DNA of 64,000 nt from VRUE01 sp963706605 (GTDB lineage: Bacteria; Actinomycetota; Thermoleophilia; Solirubrobacterales; 70-9): NCBI GenBank assembly GCA_963706605.1, contig OY970165.1, positions 1,922,001-1,986,000 of the forward strand. The letters are read 5' to 3'. Position numbers and translations under genes: made by a program. Shown piece after piece: positions 41,910 through 52,800 of the stretch (positions are counted from its first letter, which is position 1; every line of letters begins with the position of its first letter). The notes beneath the pieces are model-generated. The model was not told where the DNA came from. It did not search any database and was given only the letters and a program-made list of their open reading frames with translations.

Positions 41910-44900
41910 CCGGCCGCCTCTCCCTCGCCACCCACCCCTGGCTGGCGGACCACGCGGTAACCGACACCGTCCTGCTCCCCGGCACCGCCTTCCTCGAGCT
42001 GGCGCTGAGAGCGGGGGAGCAGGCGGGGACTGAGACGGTCGAGGAGCTGACCCTGCAGGCGCCGCTGATCCTGCCCGAGACAGGGGCGGTGCAGATCCAG
42101 GTATCGGTTTCAGGGCAAGAGGACGGCAAGCGGGAGATCGCGATCCACTCACGACCCGACTCCGAGGAGGCAGCGGAGTGGACCTGCCACGCCGAGGGCG
42201 TCCTCTGCGCTGAGGTCCCCAAGGCCCCGGAGCCCCTCGATGTCTGGCCCCCCACCGGAGCAGAGCCGCTGGACGTCGAGGGCCTCTACGAGCGCCTCGC
42301 CGACTTCGGTTTCGAATATGGCCCCGCCTTCCAGGGCCTAAGCGCCGCCTGGAGGCAGGGCGAGCAGATCTTCGCCGAGGTCTCACTCCCCGAGGAGCAC
42401 TCCCGCGAGGCAGAGCGCTTCGCGATCCATCCCGCCCTGCTTGACGCGGCCCTTCACGCCCTCCTGTTCTCAAAAGAAGGAGAAGGGGCGATCGAGCTGC
42501 CCTTCTCCTGGAGTGGTGTCTCCCTCAACGCCACTGGGGCCTCTGAGCTGCGCGTGGCCCTGAAGGCAGGGGGGGAGGGGACGAGCCTCACCCTCGCCGA
42601 CCAAAGCGGAGCGCCGATCGCCACGGTCGGGTCCCTGCACACCAGAGCGCTCTCCCCCGAGCAGTTGCAAGGTGCCGCTCAGCGAAGCGCGGGCCTCTTG
42701 GAGATCGAGTGGCAAGAGGCCACCCTCGGAGAGGAGATCAGCGCCGCGGACTTCGAGGAGCTGAGCAAAGACGAAGAGGCCGAGGTCCCCGCGGTGGTGC
42801 TCTGGCGCGTGGGCAACGCCGAGGACGGCGAAGAGGCGACCCTTTGTGCCCTGGAGGTGGTCAAAGGCTGGCTCGCCGAGGAGCGCTTTGCCGACTCACG
42901 ACTGGCGCTCCTCACCGAAGGAGCGATAGCCACCACCCCCGAGGAGTCCCCCGAGCTCTCAACCGCGCCGATCTGGGGTCTGGTGCGAAGCGCACAGTCT
43001 GAGCACCCCGGCCGCTTCACCTTGATCGACAGCGACGGATCGAAGGCATCCCTCGATGCCCTCCCCGCGGCTCTCGGCACCCCCGAGCCCCAGATCGCCC
43101 TGCGCGAGGGGGTTGGGATGGTGGCGCGGGCAGCCCGCCTCCCGCTCTCCCTTGCAGAGGAAGAGCGGCCGCTGCCCCTCGACCCCGAGAAGACGACCCT
43201 GATCACCGGCGGCACCGGAGGACTCGGCGCCCTGACGGCCCGCCACCTCGCAGAGCGCCACGGCGCCCGCCACCTGCTCTTGGTCTCCAGAAGCGGTGAA
43301 GAGGCAAAGGGGGCAAAGGAGCTGGCGGCAGAGCTCACGCAGCTGGGAGCAAAGCCGACGATCGCGGCCTGTGACGTCTCCGATCGGGGCGAGCTCGAGA
43401 AGCTCCTCGCCCAGATCCCCGCCTCCCACCCCCTGGGAGCGGTCTTTCACGCCGCCGGCGTCCTCGCTGACGGCCTGCTCGAGCAGATGGGCCCAGGGCA
43501 GATCGAGCGCGTCTTCGCCCCCAAGGCAAAAGCCGCCCAAAACCTGCACGAGCTGAGCGAGGACACGGAGATCTCCGCCTTCGTCATGTTCTCCTCGGCG
43601 GCAGGAGCGCTGGGAGCCCCCGGGCAGGCCAACTACGCCGCAGCCAACGCCTACCTCGACGCCCTCGCCCACCACAGAAGCGCCAAGGGGCTGCCCGCGA
43701 CCTCGATCGCCTGGGGCCTTTGGCAAAGGGAGAGCTCGATGACCGCCGAGCTCGGCGAGGCAGACCTGGCGCGGATGAAGCGCTCAGGGGTCGAGGCGCT
43801 CACCGACGAGCAGGGCCTCGCCCTGCTCGATCAAGCGCTCCTTGCCGGGCGGCCGAACGCACTGGCGATCTCGTTGAACCCAGCCGGCCTTCGCTCCCAA
43901 GCCCAAGCAGGGCTCCTGCCGGCGCTCCTCAGCGGGCTGGTTCGCGCCTCCACCAGGCGAAAAGCAGCCACGGGCTCACTTGCCACCAAGCTCGCAACGA
44001 TGCCCGAGGCAGAGCACGAGGCCTATGTCCTTGACCTGGTCCGCTCTGAGGTAGCGACCGTCCTCGGTCACGGCTCCGCTGAGGCGATCGAGCCCGCCAA
44101 GGCCTTCAAGGACCTCGGCTTCGATTCCCTCGCCGCGGTTGAGCTGAGAAACCGGCTTGGATCTGTGAGCGGGTTGCGCTTGGCGGCGACCAGCGTGTTC
44201 GACTATCCGAATCCGACCAAGCTCGCCGCCTACCTGCTCACGGAGACGAGTACGAACGGCGCAGCAAGGCAAGTCGTGGTCAGGGCCCAGGCCGCCGATG
44301 AGCCGATCGCGATCCTCGGCATGAGCTGTCGCTACCCCGGCGCCGTCAGCTCCCCCGAGGAGCTGTGGCAGCTCCTCACCTCCGGCTCAGACGGCATCTC
44401 GGAGTTCCCCGCGGACAGAGGCTGGGACCTGGAGCGCCTCTATGACCCAGACCCCGAGAACCCCGGCACCTCCTATGCCAAAGAGGGCGGCTTCCTCGCC
44501 GAGGCCGGTCACTTCGACGCCGAGTTCTTCGGCATCGCCCCGCGCGAGGCGCTGGCGATGGACCCCCAGCAGCGACTTCTCCTGGAGGCCGCCTGGGAGG
44601 CGCTCGAGGACGCCGGGATCGACCCCGGCTCCCTGCGCGGGGAGGAGGCGGGGGTCTTTGCGGGGGTGATGCACCACGACTACGGCTACGGCGCAGCCCC
44701 ATCCCCCGAGCTCGCCGGCTATCGGGCCACCGGCTCAGCCGCCAGCGTCGCCTCGGGCCGCGTCGCCTATGAGCTCGGCCTGGAGGGCCCGGCGATCACC
44801 GTCGACACCGCCTGCTCCTCCTCGTTGGTCTCGCTTCATCTCGCCGCCCAGGCATTGCGGGGGGGCGAGTGCACTCTCGCCCTGGCCGGCGGGGTCACCA

Positions 44901-47900
44901 CCCTCGCGACCGCAGGTGTCTTCACCGAGTTCTCCCGCCAGCGCGGCCTCGCCCCCGACGGGCGCTGCAAGTCCTTCGCCGAGGCAGCCGACGGAGTCGG
45001 CTGGGCGGAGGGGGTGGGGGTGCTGCTCTTGGAGCGCCTCTCAGACGCCGAGCGCAACAACCACCCGATCCTCGCCGTGATCAGGGGCTCCGCCGTAAAC
45101 CAAGACGGCGCCTCCAACGGGCTCACCGCCCCCAACGGCCCCTCCCAGGAGCGGGTGATCCGCCAGGCATTGGCCAACGCAAACCTCAGCCCCAAAGACA
45201 TCGACGCGGTCGAGGCCCACGGCACCGGCACCACCCTCGGGGACCCGATCGAGGCAGGCGCCCTGCTCGCCACCTACGGCCAGGATCGCGAGGAGCCATT
45301 GCGCCTCGGCTCGATCAAGTCGAACATCGGCCACACCCAGGCCGCGGCGGGAGTCGCAGGGGTGATCAAGATGGTGGCGGCAATGCGCGAGGGCGTCTTG
45401 CCGAAGACGCTCCACGTCGACCGGCCCTCCTCCAAGGTCGAGTGGGAGGCGGGCAAGATCGAGCTGCTCACCGAGCAGACCCCCTGGGAGCCCAACGGAC
45501 GCCCGCGCCGAGCCGGCGTCTCCTCCTTTGGGATCAGCGGCACCAACGCCCACGTGATCTTGGAGGAGGCGCCTGCGCCAAGTGAGGCCGAGCCCGAAGA
45601 GGGGGGAGAGGTCCCGAGAGCTCTCCCCGGCCCAACCCTCCTGCCGCTCTCGGCAAAGAGCGAGGAGGCCCTCACCGAGGCCGCCTCGCGCCTCGCGACC
45701 CACCTCAGGCAAAACCCAGAGCTCGACCCCACTGATATCTCCTACTCCCTCACCACCACCCGCTCTGCCTTTGAGCACAGAGCGGTGGCGCTGGGAGAGG
45801 GAGTCGAGCAGCTGCTCGACTCCTTGGCCCTCCTCGCCGAGGGCTCGACCTCCTCAAGCGCGATCACCGCTACCGCGGGCAGGGGAAAGCTCGCCTTCCT
45901 CTTCACCGGCCAGGGCTCCCAGCGAGTCGCGATGGGCAAAGAGCTATACGAGCAGGACCCGGTCTTCAAAGAGGCCTTCGATCTGCTCTGTGAGCAGCTC
46001 GACCTCCATCTGGAGATCCCTCTCAAAGAGATCGTCTTCGCCACCACCAAAAAGGCGCAAAAGCAGCTCGATGACACCACCTACGCCCAACCGGCCCTCT
46101 TCGCCCTCCAGGTGGCGTTGTTCAGAGCACTTCAGTCTCGGGGCCTTGCCCCTGACCTCCTGAGCGGGCACTCCGTAGGGGAGATCAGTGCCGCCCACAT
46201 ATCCGGCGTCCTCTCCCTCCCCGACGCCGCAAAGCTCATAACCGCAAGGGGCCGCTTGATGGGAGAGCTGCCAAAGGGCGGGGCGATGGTCGCGATCGAG
46301 GCCACCGAGAAAGAAGCCCAAGACCACCTCAAAGGCAAAGAGAAAGAGCTCTCGATCGCGGCGATCAACTCCCCGACCTCGATCGTGATCTCGGGCACTT
46401 CAGAGGCGATCGATGAAGCTCAGGCCCACTTCGAGGCGCAGGGCAAAAAGACCAAGCGCCTCAGCGTCTCCCACGCCTTTCACTCCCCCCTGATCGAGCC
46501 GATGCTGGAGGCCTTCGAGCAGGTTGTGAGGAGCCTCGATCTAAAAGCACCACAGATCCCGATCGTCTCTGAGCTGAGCGGAGAGATCCTCACCCCCTCT
46601 GAGGCAACAGACCCCGCCTACTGGGTCACCCACGCGCGCAAGCCGGTTCGCTTCGCCGAGGCGATCACCACCCTCGAGGCCCAAGGCACGAGCGCCTACC
46701 TGGAGCTGGGGCCAGACCCCGTCCTTTGCGCGATGGCGGAGCAGACCCTGGGGGAAGAGGGCCAAGGCGCCCTGATCGCGACCCTGCGCGAGGGACGAGG
46801 CGAGGCCGATGCCCTCGCCCTCTGCCTCGCAAGCGCCCACGCCAATGGCGCACAGGTCAACTGGGAGTCCCTCTTCAAGGGCACGGGCGCAAAGCGGGTC
46901 CCCCTGCCCACCTATCCCTTCCAGAGAAAGCGCTACTGGCTCTCGGCCTCCACCAACGTCGGTGATCCCGCCTCGATCGGCCAAAGCGACGCCGAGCATC
47001 CCTTGCTGGGAGCCGCGGTGGAGCTTGCCGGTGAGGAGGGCGAGGCCCTGCTGCTGACCGGCCGCCTCTCACTCTCCACCCACCCCTGGCTTGCCGATCA
47101 CGCAGTGACCGACACCGTCTTACTCCCCGGCACCGGCTTCCTCGAGCTGGCGCTGAGAGCAGGGGAGCAGGCGGGAGCAGAGACGATCGAAGAGCTGACC
47201 CTGCAGGCGCCGCTGGTCCTGCCCCCCTCAGGAGCCGTGCAGATCCAGGTCTCGGTCTCGGGCCCAGGGGAGGAGGGCAAGCGAGAGATCTCGATCCACT
47301 CCCGACCCGAGAGCCACGGGGAAGATGACTTCGCCGGGGCAACCGAGTGGACCTGCCACGCCCAGGGCGTCCTCTGCGCTGAGACCCCGAAGGCCCCGGA
47401 GCCCTTGGACACCTGGTCGCCGCCGGAAGCAGAACCGCTCGAGGTCGACAGCTTCTACGAGCGCCTCGCCGACTTCGGTTTCGAATACGGCCCCGCCTTC
47501 CAGGGCGTAACCGCCGCCTGGCGCAGGGGGAGGGAGGTCTTCGCCGAGGTCTCTCTCCCCGAGGAGCAGGCAGGGGAAGCACAGCGCTTCGGGCTGCACC
47601 CGGCGCTCTTCGACTCGACCGGCCATGCCGGCATCGACGTCATGTTGAGCGCCGCCGAAGCCGGCGAGGAGTCGGCCATGCTCGCCCTGCCCTTCTCCTG
47701 GCGCGGTGTCAGCATCCTCACCCCCGGCGCCTCCTCCTTGCGCGTGCGGATGTCGCTCGATCAGAGCGGCAGTGGCATCGCGGCATTCGACGAGACTGGC
47801 GCCCCCGTCCTGGCAGTCGAGTCGGTCATCATGCGCCAGGTCGATCCGGCCATGCTGAAGGCTGCCTCTGCCCGCCGCCTGCCGCTCCACCGCCTCGAGT

Positions 47901-49813
47901 GGCCCGCGTTCGAGCCCAGCTCGGCAAACGGCTCCGAGCCGCCATCCCTGGCGATCCTCGGCGAGGCCGAGCTGGAGGGCATCGCCGCCGAGCGCCACGC
48001 GGACCTGCCGGCGCTCCGAGAGGCGATCGGCGCGGGCGCGCCGGCCCCAGAGGTCGTGATCGCCGACGCCCGCGCCCAGCGGGGAGAGGAAGGCGACCTG
48101 CTCGGGGCGACGCACACCGCAGCCGCTGAGACCCTCGCCCTCCTGCAGGCCTGGATCGCCGCGGAGGGGCTCGGGGAGACGCGACTGTGTCTGCTCACGA
48201 ACGGGGCTGTCGCTGCAGCCGAAGGAGAGGCGCCCGACCTCGCCACGGCACCGCTATGGGGCCTGTTCCGCTCCGCTCAGTCCGAGCACCCAGACCGCTT
48301 CGCCCTGATCGACACCGATGACTCAGAGCCCTCCCGAAAGGCCCTGGCGGCAGCGCTCGCGGCCGGACCCGCAGAGCCCCAGATCGCCCTGCGCGAGGGC
48401 CGTACCCTCGTCCCCCGCCTGGCCCGCACCCAACCCCCCGAGGAGCCGGTCGCAGCGCCGATCACTCCCGAGCGGACCATCCTGATCACCGGCGGCACCA
48501 GCGGCCTCGGCGCCCTCCTCGCTCGCCACCTGACAGAGCGCCACGGCGCTCAACATCTGCTCTTGGCAAGTCGCTCCGGAGAGGAGGCCGCGGGGGCCGT
48601 AGAGCTGAGGGCAGAGCTGGAGGCCGCAGGAGCACAGGTCACGATCGCCGCCTGTGACGTCTCCGAGCGCCCCCAGCTCCAAGAGCTGCTCGACTCGATT
48701 CCTGAGCAGCATCCCCTCGGCGCGGTGATCCACTCCGCTGGCGTGCTCGACGACGGCGTCCTCGAGTCCCTCGACCCCGAGCGCCTGGAGCGGGTCATGC
48801 GCCCCAAGGCCGACGCCGCCTGGCACCTGCATGAGCTGACCGATGGAATGGAGCTCTCGGCCTTCGTCGTGTTCTCCTCCGCCGCGGGCATCCTCGGTGG
48901 GGCCGGGCAGGCGAACTATGTCGGCGCCAACGCCTTCCTCGATGCTCTCGCCGCCCACCGCCAGGCCCGTGGGCTGACGGCGACCTCGCTGGCCTGGGGT
49001 CTCTGGGCCCAGCAGAGCAACGCGCTGACCACGAAGCTCAACGAGGATGAGGCACAGCGGATCGCCAAGCAGATCCTCGTCCGCCTCGGCTTCGCCGCGA
49101 TGTCTCCCGAGCGAGGCCTCGAGCTCTTTGATGCTGCCCTTATGCGTCCAGAGTCGTTGCTGGCGCCGGTGCTGTTCGACGGTGCCGCCCTGCGCTCTCA
49201 GGCCACCGCCGGGAGGCTGCCCGCGGTCTTGAGGGAGCTGGTTCCGATATCTGCCAACCGAAGGCGCAATACGGCCTCGCTCGCAGAGCTGCTGAGGGGA
49301 CTGTCCGAGGACGAGCGCGGTGGAGTGGTTTTGGAGTTGGTCCGTAGCCAGGTTGCGGCTGTGCTGGGCCATCCCTCCGGTACCGAAGTGGAGCCGGACA
49401 GGGCGTTCAAAGACCTGGGCTTCGATTCGCTTGCAGCAGTCGAGTTGCGCAATCGCCTGGTCAACGCAACCGGCCTGCGCCTCTTGCCGACCATGGTCTT
49501 CGATTACCCCTCGGCGTCGGCGGTCGCCGAGCATCTGCTTACCGAGGTGGACCCGGAAGGAAAGGGACACGAGGGCCACTCCGAAGAGGCCGCTTTCAGG
49601 CAGGCGCTTGCCCAGGTACCGCTCTCCCGGCTTCGAGATGCCGGGTTGATGGAGCCGCTGCTCGAAGTCGTTCAGACCGATTGGAGTCCGGCCGCCGCAC
49701 CCGAAAGCGGAGCGATCGATGAGATCGACTCGATGGATCTGGACGACCTGGTCCAGCGGACGCTGGAGGCCGAAGCAGATGAGCCGGAGATAGAGATAGG
49801 AGCGGAGAATTGA
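41828..49813 (+). CDS. PKS-A, second intact segment (module 3 DH onward, module 4, C-terminal docking)
   Basis: This is the same reading frame as the first PKS-A segment, uninterrupted for 2,661 codons; the ATG at 41828 is internal and not a true start. Domains: DH3 from 41850, KR3 43185-43750, ACP3 44035-44240, KS4 44300-45580, AT4 45888-46830, DH4 46990-47840, KR4 48470-49020, ACP4 49325-49530. The tail has 'AAFRQALAQVPLSRLRDAGL' and 'EIDSMDLDDLVQRTLE', a C-terminal docking segment for the next synthase. The stop TGA 49811-49813 overlaps the PKS-B start as TTGA. Confidence 0.92.
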   Translation: MPPAWSDAEHPLLGASIEDPRGEGLTLTGRLSLATHPWLADHAVTDTVLLPGTAFLELALRAGEQAGTETVEELTLQAPLILPETGAVQIQVSVSGQEDGKREIAIHSRPDSEEAAEWTCHAEGVLCAEVPKAPEPLDVWPPTGAEPLDVEGLYERLADFGFEYGPAFQGLSAAWRQGEQIFAEVSLPEEHSREAERFAIHPALLDAALHALLFSKEGEGAIELPFSWSGVSLNATGASELRVALKAGGEGTSLTLADQSGAPIATVGSLHTRALSPEQLQGAAQRSAGLLEIEWQEATLGEEISAADFEELSKDEEAEVPAVVLWRVGNAEDGEEATLCALEVVKGWLAEERFADSRLALLTEGAIATTPEESPELSTAPIWGLVRSAQSEHPGRFTLIDSDGSKASLDALPAALGTPEPQIALREGVGMVARAARLPLSLAEEERPLPLDPEKTTLITGGTGGLGALTARHLAERHGARHLLLVSRSGEEAKGAKELAAELTQLGAKPTIAACDVSDRGELEKLLAQIPASHPLGAVFHAAGVLADGLLEQMGPGQIERVFAPKAKAAQNLHELSEDTEISAFVMFSSAAGALGAPGQANYAAANAYLDALAHHRSAKGLPATSIAWGLWQRESSMTAELGEADLARMKRSGVEALTDEQGLALLDQALLAGRPNALAISLNPAGLRSQAQAGLLPALLSGLVRASTRRKAATGSLATKLATMPEAEHEAYVLDLVRSEVATVLGHGSAEAIEPAKAFKDLGFDSLAAVELRNRLGSVSGLRLAATSVFDYPNPTKLAAYLLTETSTNGAARQVVVRAQAADEPIAILGMSCRYPGAVSSPEELWQLLTSGSDGISEFPADRGWDLERLYDPDPENPGTSYAKEGGFLAEAGHFDAEFFGIAPREALAMDPQQRLLLEAAWEALEDAGIDPGSLRGEEAGVFAGVMHHDYGYGAAPSPELAGYRATGSAASVASGRVAYELGLEGPAITVDTACSSSLVSLHLAAQALRGGECTLALAGGVTTLATAGVFTEFSRQRGLAPDGRCKSFAEAADGVGWAEGVGVLLLERLSDAERNNHPILAVIRGSAVNQDGASNGLTAPNGPSQERVIRQALANANLSPKDIDAVEAHGTGTTLGDPIEAGALLATYGQDREEPLRLGSIKSNIGHTQAAAGVAGVIKMVAAMREGVLPKTLHVDRPSSKVEWEAGKIELLTEQTPWEPNGRPRRAGVSSFGISGTNAHVILEEAPAPSEAEPEEGGEVPRALPGPTLLPLSAKSEEALTEAASRLATHLRQNPELDPTDISYSLTTTRSAFEHRAVALGEGVEQLLDSLALLAEGSTSSSAITATAGRGKLAFLFTGQGSQRVAMGKELYEQDPVFKEAFDLLCEQLDLHLEIPLKEIVFATTKKAQKQLDDTTYAQPALFALQVALFRALQSRGLAPDLLSGHSVGEISAAHISGVLSLPDAAKLITARGRLMGELPKGGAMVAIEATEKEAQDHLKGKEKELSIAAINSPTSIVISGTSEAIDEAQAHFEAQGKKTKRLSVSHAFHSPLIEPMLEAFEQVVRSLDLKAPQIPIVSELSGEILTPSEATDPAYWVTHARKPVRFAEAITTLEAQGTSAYLELGPDPVLCAMAEQTLGEEGQGALIATLREGRGEADALALCLASAHANGAQVNWESLFKGTGAKRVPLPTYPFQRKRYWLSASTNVGDPASIGQSDAEHPLLGAAVELAGEEGEALLLTGRLSLSTHPWLADHAVTDTVLLPGTGFLELALRAGEQAGAETIEELTLQAPLVLPPSGAVQIQVSVSGPGEEGKREISIHSRPESHGEDDFAGATEWTCHAQGVLCAETPKAPEPLDTWSPPEAEPLEVDSFYERLADFGFEYGPAFQGVTAAWRRGREVFAEVSLPEEQAGEAQRFGLHPALFDSTGHAGIDVMLSAAEAGEESAMLALPFSWRGVSILTPGASSLRVRMSLDQSGSGIAAFDETGAPVLAVESVIMRQVDPAMLKAASARRLPLHRLEWPAFEPSSANGSEPPSLAILGEAELEGIAAERHADLPALREAIGAGAPAPEVVIADARAQRGEEGDLLGATHTAAAETLALLQAWIAAEGLGETRLCLLTNGAVAAAEGEAPDLATAPLWGLFRSAQSEHPDRFALIDTDDSEPSRKALAAALAAGPAEPQIALREGRTLVPRLARTQPPEEPVAAPITPERTILITGGTSGLGALLARHLTERHGAQHLLLASRSGEEAAGAVELRAELEAAGAQVTIAACDVSERPQLQELLDSIPEQHPLGAVIHSAGVLDDGVLESLDPERLERVMRPKADAAWHLHELTDGMELSAFVVFSSAAGILGGAGQANYVGANAFLDALAAHRQARGLTATSLAWGLWAQQSNALTTKLNEDEAQRIAKQILVRLGFAAMSPERGLELFDAALMRPESLLAPVLFDGAALRSQATAGRLPAVLRELVPISANRRRNTASLAELLRGLSEDERGGVVLELVRSQVAAVLGHPSGTEVEPDRAFKDLGFDSLAAVELRNRLVNATGLRLLPTMVFDYPSASAVAEHLLTEVDPEGKGHEGHSEEAAFRQALAQVPLSRLRDAGLMEPLLEVVQTDWSPAAAPESGAIDEIDSMDLDDLVQRTLEAEADEPEIEIGAEN
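44300..49530 (+). other. PKS module 4: KS-AT-DH-KR-ACP
   Basis: KS has 'ITVDTACSSSLVSLHLAAQ'. AT has 'LSGHSVGEISAAHISG' and 'SHAFHSPLIEPMLEAFEQ', the malonyl pattern. DH has 'HAVTDTVLLPG' and 'HPALFDSTGHAGIDV', a different subtype from modules 1 to 3. KR has TGGTSGLG, 'HSAGVLDDGVLESL' with the LDD of B-type reductases, and Tyr in 'ANYVGANAFL'. ACP has 'FKDLGFDSLAAVELRNRLVN'. Predicted to add a malonyl unit and leave a double bond. From the DH on, it resembles modules 5 and 6 rather than module 3. Confidence 0.9.
48122..48860 (+). repeat. About 740-bp near-identical repeat, copy A (KR4)
   Basis: Matches 53734-54472 (offset 5,612) with only a handful of differences that I can see (for example at 48330 and near 48462). 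Covers the second half of the KR structural subdomain and most of the catalytic KR. Confidence 0.8.
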
Positions 49814-52800
49814 AAACGTCCCCGGAGAAGGTTGCGCAAGCGCTTCGTGCCTCCTTGAAGGAGTCAGAGCGGCTCCGTCAGCGGAATCGGCGGCTTCGCG
49901 ACGCGGCGAGCGAGCCGATCGCGATCGTCGGCATGAGCTGTCGATATCCGGGCGGGGCGAGCTCCCCGGCGAAGCTGTGGGAGCTGTTGGCTGCAGGAGA
50001 GGACGCGATCACGGGATTCCCCAATGACCGCGGCTGGGACCTGGAACTCGTCGATGACATCGACTCCTGGCAGCTCGGCAAGTCCTACGTTAGCGAGGGC
50101 GGCTTTCTTCACGACGCTGCCGATTTCGACCACGGCTTCTTCGGGATCAGCTCGCTCGAGGCGCAGGGAATGGATCCGCAGCAGCGGATCCTGCTGGAAG
50201 TTGCCTGGGAGGCGTTGGAGGACGCCGGGGTCGATCCTCGCTCTCTGCGCGGCACTCAGACGGGTGTGTTTGCAGGCGCGATGTACAACGACTACGGCTG
50301 GGGGCTGAGTCCCGCACAGGAATCATCGATTTACCTATCCCCTGGAGCCGGCAGCAGCCCGATCTCCGGACGCATCGCGTACCTCTTCGGCTTGGAGGGC
50401 CCCACGATCACCGTGGACACGGCCTGTTCGTCTTCTCTGGTCGCGTTGCACCTCGCAACCCAGGCGCTGCGTGCCGGGGAGTGCTCGCTGGCGCTGGCGG
50501 GGGGCGTCTCGGTGTACGGCACGCCGGCGATCTTCATTCAGTTCTGCGCGCTCCGGGTCCTTTCTCCGGATGGACGCTGCAAGTCGTTCGCGGAGGTCGC
50601 GGACGGCGCCGGGTTCTCGGAGGGCGCGGGAGTGCTGCTCCTGGAGAGACTCTCCGATGCCCAGCGCAACGGGCACCGGGTGCTCGCCACGATCCGCGGC
50701 TCGGCTGTCAATCAGGACGGCGCTTCCAACGGTTTCACGGCGCCCAACGGCCCTGCCCAGGAGCGGCTCATCCGCCAGGCTCTGGACAACGCCCGCCTTG
50801 CCGCCGAGGAGATCGATGTGGTGGAGGCACATGGCACGGGCACTGCTCTGGGCGACCCAATCGAGGCGAATGCCCTGCTTGCTACCTACGGAGCGGGACG
50901 TCCAGAAGGACGTCCACTGCGCCTTGGGTCGGTCAAGTCGAACATCGGCCATGCGCAGGCAGCAGCAGGGGTGGCTGGGGTGATGAAGATGGTCCTGGCC
51001 CTGCGCGAAGGCGTGCTGCCGAAGACCCTTCACGCTGACGAGCCTTCGTCCAAGATCGACTGGTCGGGAGGGGAGATCGAGCTGCTTACGGAGCCCTTGC
51101 CGTGGGAGGCCGGTGCGCGCCCTCGGCGGGCAGGCGTTTCTTCATTCGGCGCGACCGGAACCAACGCGCACCTCATCCTGGAGGAGGCGCTGGCTCTCGA
51201 GTCGACGAACGACGCGGGGGAGGAGAGCGGAGGAGGCACCCCCACCCCCCAACCCCTCCCGGGCCCGACCCTCCTGCCGCTCTCGGCCAAAACCGAGCCC
51301 GCCCTGCGCGAAGCCGCCGAGCGCCTCGCCACCCACCTGCGCCAAAACCCAGAGCTCGACCCCACCGACGTCGCCCACTCCCTCGCCACCACCCGCTCCT
51401 CCTTCGAGCACCGAGCGGTGGCCGTCGGCACAGAGCGCGAGGAGCTGCTCGCGACGCTCACCGCCTATGGCCGTGGCGAGGAGCAAGCGGCAATCGCGCA
51501 GGGCAGGGCAGCCACCGAGGGAAAGCCCGTCTTCCTCTTCCCCGGCCAGGGCTCCCAGTGGGAGGGGATGGCGCTCGGCCTGCTCGATAGCTCACCGGTC
51601 TTCGCCGCCAAGCTGCACGAGTGCAGCGAGGCGCTGAAGGCCCACACCGGGTGGTCGGTGCAAGATGTCTTGCGAGGCGCCCCCGGCGCCCCCTCATTGG
51701 AGCTGGTCGAAGTGGTCCAACCGGCCCTCTTCGCGGTCACCGTCGCCCTCGCCGAGCTGTGGCGCTCCTGCGGAGTGCAGCCCGCCGCCGTCGTCGGGCA
51801 CTCCCAGGGGGAGATCGCCGCCGCATACGTGGCCGGCGCCCTCACGCTCGAGGACGCCGCCCGCCTGGTCGCGGTGCGCGTCCGGCTGATCGCCACCCTG
51901 GCCGGCCAGGGTGGACTGATCTCGGTCGGCCTCTCCGCTGATCTGCTGGCAAGCCGCCTGGCGCAGTGGGAGGGCCGAATTGAGGTCGCGGCGATCAACG
52001 GCCCCTCCTCCACCGTCGCCTCCGGTGAGCGAGGAGCACTGGACGAGCTCCTCGCCCAGTGCGCCGAGGAGGGCATCAGGGCCCGTGACATCCCCGCCGC
52101 CGTCACCGCCTCCCATTCCGCCTACATCGAGGTCTTGCGCGAGGAGCTGATGGAGGAGATCGCCTCCACCTCCCCGCGCCAAGGGGAGATCCCCTTCCAC
52201 TCCACGGTCACCGGCGAGCTGATCGACGGCGCCGAGCTGAACGCCGAGTACTGGTATCGCAACATGCGCGAGCCGGTGCGCTTTGAAGGCGTCATGCGGG
52301 GACTGCTCGAGCAGGGCCAACGGGTGCTGGTGGAGATCAGCCCGCACCCGGTTTTGAACCTCGCCCTGCAAGAGACGGTCGAGGACGCCCTGTCAACACC
52401 GAGCGAGGCCACCGTCCTCGGCACCCTGCGCAGAGAGGAGGGCGGCCCCGTGCGCTTTGCCCTCTCCCTCGCAAAGGCCCACGCCGCAGGAGCAGACATC
52501 AACTGGCACTCGCTCTTCAAGGGCACGGGCGCAAAGCGAGTCCCCCTGCCCACCTACCCCTTCCAACGCAAGCGCTACTGGCTCTCGGCCTCCACCAACG
52601 GCGGTGATCCCGCCTCGATCGGCCAAAGCGACGCCGATCACCCCTTGCTCGGCGCCACGATCGAAGACCCACGAGGAGAAGGCCTCACCCTCACCGGCCG
52701 CCTCTCCCTCTCCACCCACCCCTGGCTGGCGGACCACGCGGTAACCGACACCGTCCTGCTCCCCGGCACCGCCTTCTTGGAGCTGGCGCTGAGAGCGGGG

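Larger units (their letters stand above)
39150..44240 (+). other. PKS module 3: KS-AT-DH-KR-ACP
   Basis: KS (39150-40400) has 'ITVDTACSSSLVAMHLAAQ', EAHGTGT and NIGH. AT (40738-41660) has 'LTGHSVGEISAAHISG' and 'SHAFHSPLIEPML', the malonyl-CoA pattern; it is read only after correcting indels. DH (41850-42640) has 'HAVTDTVLLPG', where Asp replaces the usual Gly of HxxxGxxxxP, and 'HPALLDAALHALLF'. KR (43185-43750) has TGGTGGLG with Ser and Tyr catalytic residues. ACP (44035-44240) has 'LGFDSLAAVELRNRLG'. Expected product is an alpha,beta double bond from a malonyl unit. Confidence 0.85.
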